Source: an uncultured Coriobacteriaceae bacterium (GTDB taxonomy: Bacteria > Actinomycetota > Coriobacteriia > Coriobacteriales > QAMH01). Taken from it: 10,184 nt of DNA. This document shows, one piece after another, positions 6,874 through 10,184 of this stretch. The DNA is taken from NCBI GenBank assembly GCA_902796975.1, contig CADBRF010000042.1:1-10184 (forward strand). The letters run 5' to 3'. The first letter of the stretch is position 1. Each line of letters begins with the position of its first letter. Made by a program: the position numbers and the translations under genes. The notes under the pieces are model-generated. The model did no database searches. It was not told the origin of the DNA and worked only from the letters and a program-made list of their open reading frames with translations.

Positions 6874-7638
6874 ATGTTGACCAAGCGCATCATCCCCTGT
6901 TTGGATGTCAAAGACGGACGCGTTGTGAAGGGCGTCAACTTCGTGAACCTGCGCGATGCGGGCGATCCGGTCGAGCTTGCCAACGCCTATGACGCCCAGG
7001 GCGCGGACGAAGTCGTCTTCCTTGATATCACCGCCACCCACGAGGGGCGCAAGACCACGGTCGCCATGGCGAGCCGTGCGAGCGAAGAAGTGCACATTCC
7101 CTACGCTGTCGGCGGTGGCATGAGAAGTGTCGAGGATATGCGGCAGATGATTGCAGCCGGCGCGGACAAGGTCTCCCTCAATAGCGCGGCGATTGTCGAC
7201 CCCTCGCTCATCACCGCTGGTGCCCACGCCTTTGGCAGTCAGGCGGTGCTCGTTGCTATTGACGCCAAGCGCGTTCCCGGCGGCTTGGACAAGTGGACAT
7301 GCTATGTGCATGGCGGTCGCAAAGATACGGGCATCGATGCTGTTGAATGGGCCGTCGAGGCGGCAAAACGCGGGGCTGGTGAGATTCTGCTCACGAGCAT
7401 GGACCGCGATGGGTCTCAGGATGGCTTTGACATTCCGCTTACCCGCGCAGTTGCTCGCGCTGTGGATATTCCCGTTATCGCCAGCGGCGGCGTCGGCAAG
7501 CTCGAGCACTTCGCCGAGGGCATCATCGAGGGCGAGGCAGACGCTGTTCTCGCTGCCAGCGTCTTCCACTTCGGCACCTTCACCATTCATCAGGTGAAGG
7601 AATACATGGCAAAGCAGGGAATCCCCGTCAGACTCTAA
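6874..7638 (+). CDS. hisF: Imidazole glycerol phosphate synthase cyclase subunit HisF
   Basis: HisF is a (beta/alpha)8 cyclase that uses ammonia from HisH to turn PRFAR into imidazole-glycerol phosphate and AICAR, the latter feeding back to purine synthesis. The 254-aa protein starts exactly as the family does, LTKRIIPCLDVKDG, with catalytic D11. The second catalytic acid is D130 in VLVAIDAKR, and the phosphate loops AVGGGMRS (78-85) and IASGGVGKLEHF are present. ATG 6874 has only a weak purine-rich stretch ahead (GAAAGAAG, 6857-6864), unlike the strong sites of its neighbours, so the start rests on homology. It is the last gene of the contiguous operon; the next plus-strand his gene, hisI, is 2.1 kb away. 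Confidence 0.96.
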   Translation: MLTKRIIPCLDVKDGRVVKGVNFVNLRDAGDPVELANAYDAQGADEVVFLDITATHEGRKTTVAMASRASEEVHIPYAVGGGMRSVEDMRQMIAAGADKVSLNSAAIVDPSLITAGAHAFGSQAVLVAIDAKRVPGGLDKWTCYVHGGRKDTGIDAVEWAVEAAKRGAGEILLTSMDRDGSQDGFDIPLTRAVARAVDIPVIASGGVGKLEHFAEGIIEGEADAVLAASVFHFGTFTIHQVKEYMAKQGIPVRL

Positions 7639-7661
7639 AGCGCAAGCTACCAGCCATTTCC

Positions 7662-7681
7662 CCTGCGACCTTTAGCAGGTC
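7662..7681 (+). terminator. Weak stem-loop after hisF, possible terminator
   Basis: Two alternative 5-bp stems overlap here: CCTGC (7662-7666)/GCAGG (7675-7679) and GACCT (7667-7671)/AGGTC (7677-7681). They lie 24-43 nt after the hisF stop. The following sequence is G/T-mixed (GTGTTGTGTGTG) rather than a clean T-run, so this is a poor intrinsic terminator, suggested mainly by its position at the operon end. Confidence 0.28.
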
Positions 7682-7901
7682 AGTGTTGTGTGTGGGCTCA
7701 TTTCGGCACGTCCCGAGAAACAAGGTCGTCACCCGATGCGCCCTCCGGCGAAGCCAGCTCCGAGGACTCGCGCTACGCGCTTAAATATCTCTCCGCTCTC
7801 GGCCCCGCCTTTGCCGCAGGGCACGAAGCCGCAATCTCTGCACCCGGCTGCAACCCTGCCCGCTTCGTGCCCTCCGCCGTCATAGAATTCCAAGTCAAGC
7901 C
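7682..7901. repeat. Palindrome-rich non-coding tract between convergent genes, with a 12-bp stem-loop
   Basis: No gene is supported here. The strongest element is a perfect 12-bp inverted repeat, AGGGCACGAAGC (7818-7829) and GCTTCGTGCCCT (7862-7873), with a 32-nt loop. Smaller hairpins are TCGG/CCGA (7703-7716), GGC-GAA-GCC (7747-7755), CGAG-GA-CTCG (7761-7770) and GCGC-TAC-GCGC (7770-7780). The 11-mer GCCCTCCGGCG (7740-7750) recurs with one change at 7870-7880. AAGCC (7897-7901)/GGCTT (7908-7912) surrounds the hydrolase stop. It lies between converging hisF and hydrolase transcripts, so a bidirectional terminator or an intergenic repeat family are both possible. Open frames exist on both strands, but none has a ribosome site or a recognisable product. 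Confidence 0.4.
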
Positions 7902-8693
7902 CTATTTGGCTTCCTCAATCCAGGCTGCTACTGCATCTGCAGTCTGATGCTGCTGATCTTCAGGAGTGATGGAGGCTGTACCGTCTCCGGATTGGGGTCC
8001 ATACGCCCCGAAACCCGCATGGTTTCCGCCCTCGATGACCAATTCCGTGGTATCTGCGGGCAGGTTTTCACGGTTCTTTTCGTAGTTCTCGCGGTTGATG
8101 ACACCATCCTCGCTGCCATAGATGCTTATGGCTCGCGGCACGCATCCGTCCTGCTCATCGACGGTGTAGGAGCCAAGAAGAATGAGGCCGTCAAAGGTGC
8201 CGGGGTTCTTCGAAGTGAAGTTTCCCGCTGCGCTTCCGCCCATCGAATGCCCTGCAAGATACCAATGCTTCACCGTGGGATAAAGCGGCAAGACATCCTT
8301 TGCTGCGTTGATATCGAAGAAGGCGATGTTGCTCGGCATCTCGCAGAGCACGCACAGGTAGCCTTGCGCTGCCAAATCGAGCATGAGCGGTTCGTAAGCA
8401 GTCGCTTCCACCTTGGCGCCCGGGTAGAAGATGATGCCCGTATCGGAGGAGGAACCAGCAGGGGAGTAGGCAGTAATGTTCTCGACAGGCATCGTCTTTG
8501 TGACATCTGCTCCTGCAGCTGCCTCTGCTTGCTCAAGCGCAGCCGAATCGGCATGGTAGAAGTCGCCTACGTACGCGCGAAAGCCCACGAAGAGGGCAAC
8601 CACGAGGCAGCAGACCACAATCAAGGTGATACGGAGTCTGCGGTGCTTCTTCTGCTGCTTTTCCGGCTTTTCGAGAATCTGTTCTTCTGACAT
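7902..8693 (-). CDS. Membrane-anchored alpha/beta hydrolase
   Basis: The product is a 263-aa serine hydrolase of the alpha/beta-hydrolase (Abhydrolase_5 / dienelactone-hydrolase-like) type. A charged N-terminus (1-21) is followed by one hydrophobic segment (about 22-42, ITLIVVCCLVVALF), suggesting the protein is anchored with the domain outside, or is a signal-anchor protein. The domain begins near residue 84 (TGIIFYPGAKVEATAYEPL). The nucleophile elbow is GHSMGG with S150, the likely acid is D196 (IYGSEDGV) and the histidine is H225 (GGNHAGFG), so the triad is complete. The start is ATG at 8693-8691 with AAGGAGG (complement of 8701-8707) 7 nt ahead; longer in-frame starts lie beyond the predicted promoter. 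It converges on hisF and has no link to histidine. The substrate is unknown. Confidence 0.82.
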   Translation of the reverse strand: MSEEQILEKPEKQQKKHRRLRITLIVVCCLVVALFVGFRAYVGDFYHADSAALEQAEAAAGADVTKTMPVENITAYSPAGSSSDTGIIFYPGAKVEATAYEPLMLDLAAQGYLCVLCEMPSNIAFFDINAAKDVLPLYPTVKHWYLAGHSMGGSAAGNFTSKNPGTFDGLILLGSYTVDEQDGCVPRAISIYGSEDGVINRENYEKNRENLPADTTELVIEGGNHAGFGAYGPQSGDGTASITPEDQQHQTADAVAAWIEEAK

Positions 8694-8720
8694 GGGCTTT
8701 CCTCCTTCGGACGAATGAGC

Positions 8721-8750
8721 AGTATAGGGCAGGGGCGGGAATTGCCGCAA
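8721..8750 (-). promoter_or_regulatory. Candidate promoter of the hydrolase gene
   Basis: Read on the minus strand, TTGCGG (complement of 8745-8750) and TATACT (complement of 8721-8726) are separated by 18 nt. The -10 matches consensus at 5 of 6 positions; the -35 matches only TTG. The predicted start lies about 20 nt before the hydrolase start codon, with the AAGGAGG ribosome site in between. The position makes it credible. Confidence 0.45.
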
Positions 8751-8764
8751 GGTTCCGCCCCTGC
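8729..8764. promoter_or_regulatory. GC-rich inverted repeat over the hydrolase promoter -35
   Basis: GCAGGGGCGGGAA (8729-8741) is complementary to TTCCGCCCCTGC (8753-8764) over 12 bp, with one extra G on the left arm and an 11-nt centre. The centre contains the proposed -35 (8745-8750) of the hydrolase promoter. It lies upstream of two divergent transcripts and no gene ends here, so an operator is likelier than a terminator. Confidence 0.4.
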
Positions 8765-8792
8765 GCACATACATTTTGGACAACCATGTGCG
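8764..8792. promoter_or_regulatory. Dyad CGCACAT-N15-ATGTGCG
   Basis: This perfect 7+7 inverted repeat (8764-8770 and 8786-8792) directly adjoins the GC-rich dyad and lies upstream of both the hydrolase and the toxin-antitoxin promoter. It could be a second regulator site. Alternatively it is chance, since 7-bp arms with a 15-nt spacer are only moderately rare. Confidence 0.3.
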
Positions 8793-8835
8793 AACAGAGC
8801 GCCCCGCCATGCAATTTGCTCTTCGCCTTTCAACA

Positions 8836-8880
8836 TTGTCGGTATGGAGATTGCGGTCAATAATGTAGCCAAGTTGGCTA
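8836..8880 (+). promoter_or_regulatory. Candidate promoter and operator of the toxin-antitoxin operon
   Basis: TTGTCG (8836-8841) and AATAAT (8859-8864) are spaced by 17 nt and match the sigma-70 consensus at 4 of 6 and 5 of 6 positions. Directly after the -10, where transcription would start, is the palindrome TAGCCAA-G-TTGGCTA (8866-8880). The right half overlaps a tandem repeat AAGTTGGCT/AAGTTGTGT (8871-8888). An operator over the start site fits the known autorepression of Phd/YefM-type antitoxins, which bind short palindromes near their own promoter. Confidence 0.5.
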
Positions 8881-8918
8881 AGTTGTGTGCTATGCGAATG
8901 TGACGAGAGGAGAGCGCC

Positions 8919-9164
8919 ATGGCTGAAATGACGATAGGTGCCGCTCGTGACAATTTCTCGGCGATTATTGCGGATATCACCAGCGGGGCAGTGAAAGAGT
9001 ACGTTGTGAAAAAGCGCGACGTCCCCGTTGCGAAAATCGTGCCTATAGATATTACTGAGTGCGCGGGCTGCACATTTGGCCTGTTCAAAGACGAGCCAAT
9101 GCTGGTGGACGACGCCGCTTTCGATGAGTTGGACGACGAAATCGCAGCAGACTTCGGGGCGTAA
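8919..9164 (+). CDS. Phd/YefM-family antitoxin
   Basis: This 81-aa protein is the likely antitoxin of a type II toxin-antitoxin pair. The N-terminal half follows the Phd/YefM fold pattern: TIGAARDNFSAIIADITSG (helix with the conserved A-R-x-x-F/L) and then KEYVVKKRDVPVAKIVPID (25-43), equivalent to the family's strand with 'r-g-k-P-V-A-x-L-v-P'. This domain dimerises and binds DNA. The C-terminal part (from about 55) is acidic, with AFDELDDEIAADFG, as expected for the toxin-wrapping tail. ATG 8919 has AGGAG (8908-8912) 6 nt upstream. The toxin starts one base after its stop. Autoregulation is expected through the palindrome at 8866-8880. Confidence 0.85.
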   Translation: MAEMTIGAARDNFSAIIADITSGAVKEYVVKKRDVPVAKIVPIDITECAGCTFGLFKDEPMLVDDAAFDELDDEIAADFGA

Positions 9165-9165
9165 T

Positions 9166-9570
9166 ATGGATCTCCTTCTCGATACTCATATGGCGCTCTG
9201 GTTCATGGATGGTTCGTCCCTCATCCCCAGACGGGCCATAGAGGAGATATCAGATGTTCGCAACACGGTGTTCGTGAGCGACGTTTCCGCTTGGGAGATT
9301 GCCATCAAGCATGCGAAGCGCCCTGACGTGATGCCAAAATCTGCCGAGGAATTCTCGCGTAGATGTAGGGTGACGGGGTTCGCTCAGCTTCCGCTCGACC
9401 TCGATGCGATATTCGCGTACGAGAATCTTGACTGCTCGGCGGCTGCGGGAGTGCATAGGGGTCCCTTCGACCGCATGCTTATCGCCCAGGCTAAGTCCGT
9501 TAATATGCTGCTCGTAACGCATGACCAGAAACTCGCCTTGTATCACGAACCTCATGTGGCCATGTATTAA
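9166..9570 (+). CDS. PIN-domain toxin (VapC-like RNase)
   Basis: This 134-aa PIN-domain protein is predicted to be a Mg-dependent endoribonuclease toxin neutralised by the upstream antitoxin. The four acidic positions are in place: D6 in LLLDTHMALWF, E44 in SDVSAWEIAIK, D102 in GPFDRMLIAQA and D120 in LLVTHD. The PFDR-x-L-IAQA block is typical of the COG3744-like PIN group that pairs with Phd-type rather than AbrB-type antitoxins. The ATG at 9166 is one nucleotide after the antitoxin stop with only a weak ribosome site (CGGGGC, 9155-9160), so translation is probably coupled. An open frame extends upstream through the antitoxin but is a shadow. The RNA target (VapC toxins often cut tRNA or rRNA) cannot be read from sequence. 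Confidence 0.87.
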   Translation: MDLLLDTHMALWFMDGSSLIPRRAIEEISDVRNTVFVSDVSAWEIAIKHAKRPDVMPKSAEEFSRRCRVTGFAQLPLDLDAIFAYENLDCSAAAGVHRGPFDRMLIAQAKSVNMLLVTHDQKLALYHEPHVAMY

Positions 9571-9729
9571 ACGCGAAATGTCTATTGAATCGCACTGGAT
9601 TCTCACGCTGATAGTCTCTCGTTTAAGCGCGATGACAAATGCCTCGGCATACTAAAAGCGAGGGTGTGGACCTGTGCGGTATCATGCTTCTTGCAACATG
9701 ACTAATGCCGCATACAAAGGAGATGCGTG
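9571..9729. other. Intergenic region upstream of hisI
   Basis: These 159 nt between the toxin and hisI contain no gene. TATCAT at 9680-9685 resembles a -10 box but has no good -35. CCTCG (9642-9646)/CGAGG (9659-9663) could form a small hairpin, and TTAAACGCGA (9567-9576) has a degenerate echo at 9623-9632. The ribosome site AAAGGAG (9716-9722) serves hisI. The length allows hisI its own promoter, separate from the his operon. Confidence 0.3.
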
Positions 9730-10053
9730 ATGCCAGAGACGCTTCCGGAAATCAAATACGATTCGCGCGGGCTCGTGCCGGCTATTGTGCAGCAGTTCGA
9801 CACGGGCGAGGTTCTCATGCTCGCTTATATGAATGCCGAGTCGTTAAAGCTCACGTGCGAGACTGGTCTCACCTGGTTCTGGTCTCGCTCGCGTCAGGAG
9901 CTGTGGAACAAGGGCGCCACCAGCGGAAACATTCAGCACGTCAAGGAGATCCGCTACGATTGCGATGCCGATACCCTGCTCGTGGGAGTGGATGCCGAGG
10001 GGCCCGCTTGCCACACGGGGCACACGACCTGCTTCTATCGCACGATTGAGTAA
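9730..10053 (+). CDS. hisI: Phosphoribosyl-AMP cyclohydrolase HisI (cyclohydrolase domain only)
   Basis: HisI hydrolyses the purine ring of phosphoribosyl-AMP to give ProFAR, the substrate of HisA. The 107-aa protein matches the stand-alone zinc/magnesium enzyme: GEVLMLAYMNAES (26-38), TWFWSRSRQELWNKG (48-62), TSGN (64-67), the metal motif D77-C78-D79-x-D81, and C94/C101 in GPACHTGHTTCF completing the zinc site. The start is ATG 9730, with AAAGGAG (9716-9722) 7 nt upstream; an overlapping in-frame GTG at 9727 is closer to the ribosome site and less likely. There is no fused HisE (pyrophosphatase) domain, and none of the other genes visible here encodes one. It is separated from hisF by the hydrolase and toxin-antitoxin genes. 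Confidence 0.95.
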   Translation: MPETLPEIKYDSRGLVPAIVQQFDTGEVLMLAYMNAESLKLTCETGLTWFWSRSRQELWNKGATSGNIQHVKEIRYDCDADTLLVGVDAEGPACHTGHTTCFYRTIE

Positions 10054-10078
10054 ACTCCCTTAGACACCCGTGCACACC

Positions 10079-10184
10079 ATGAAAATACAGTCCAAAGGCG
10101 CTGTGGACTTGGGCATCATCGCCACCTCTGGGCAGGTCTTCAACTGGGCTGAAGACGGAGATGGATTTCGCGTTCCCTCGGGCG
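10079..10184 (+). CDS. Start of a probable 8-oxoguanine/3-methyladenine DNA glycosylase
   Basis: An open frame begins at ATG 10079 (or the in-frame GTG at 10070), 25 nt after hisI, and leaves the right edge after 35 codons. The visible peptide has VDLGIIATSGQVFNW (9-23) followed by DGFRVPSG, resembling the N-terminal OGG-type domain in which 'DL-x-x-I-x-x-SGQ-C-F-R/x-W' precedes a short strand. In that family the position after Q is usually Cys; here it is Val. There is no clear Shine-Dalgarno. If correct, it excises oxidised or alkylated bases and is unrelated to histidine. The catalytic helix-hairpin-helix part is outside the window, so the call is tentative. Confidence 0.45.
   Translation, partial: MKIQSKGAVDLGIIATSGQVFNWAEDGDGFRVPSG

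Noticed and set aside
7690..7947. Possible 85-codon gene after hisF
   Set aside because: It has no ribosome site, low-complexity Ala/Ser/Pro composition and no family match, and it runs into the hydrolase 3' end on the other strand.
7947..8690. 247-codon plus-strand frame opposite the hydrolase
   Set aside because: The minus-strand frame has a catalytic triad, membrane segment, promoter and ribosome site; the plus-strand frame has none of these.
9571..9729. Clear promoter for hisI
   Set aside because: The TATCAT at 9680 has no matching -35 at proper spacing, so I mention it but do not call it as a promoter.

Overview
The window holds most of a histidine biosynthesis locus from a fairly GC-rich bacterium with strong Shine-Dalgarno (SD) sequences (AAAGGAGG, GGAGG, AAGGAGG). 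The mix of genes is informative. HisG is the short form with a separate HisZ, HisB is a monofunctional dehydratase, HisI lacks a fused HisE domain, and HisA is the ordinary enzyme rather than the bifunctional PriA of typical Actinomycetes. My best guess is a gut-type anaerobe of the Coriobacteriia (Collinsella/Olsenella/Slackia-like). This is inference from gene style; no rRNA is present to confirm it.

Layout. A partial gene runs leftward off the left edge (1-238, minus) and looks like the N-terminus of an inositol-monophosphatase (IMPase) family phosphatase. It is divergent from the his operon and could supply the histidinol-phosphate phosphatase that HisB here lacks. A structured divergent region (239-513) follows. 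The operon hisZ-hisG-hisD-hisC-hisB-hisH-hisA-hisF (514-7638, plus) is tightly packed with overlaps or short gaps. HisZ+HisG make phosphoribosyl-ATP, HisA isomerises ProFAR, HisH/HisF make IGP, HisB dehydrates IGP, HisC transaminates, and HisD makes histidine. HisD carries an extra acidic, Cys/His-rich tail.

Between hisF and hisI lie about 2.1 kb unrelated to histidine. They comprise a palindrome-rich non-coding stretch (7639-7901), a convergent membrane-anchored alpha/beta hydrolase (7902-8693, minus), a divergent regulatory region with several dyads (8694-8918), and a Phd/YefM antitoxin with a PIN-domain toxin (8919-9570, plus). hisI (9730-10053) follows with its own 159-nt upstream region. 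The start of what looks like an 8-oxoguanine/3-methyladenine DNA glycosylase runs off the right edge (10079-10184).

Pathway accounting within the window: hisZ, G, I, A, H, F, B, C and D are present. hisE (phosphoribosyl-ATP pyrophosphatase) is not seen, and the phosphatase step can be assigned only tentatively to the left-edge gene. I saw no tRNA, rRNA, CRISPR array or insertion sequence.
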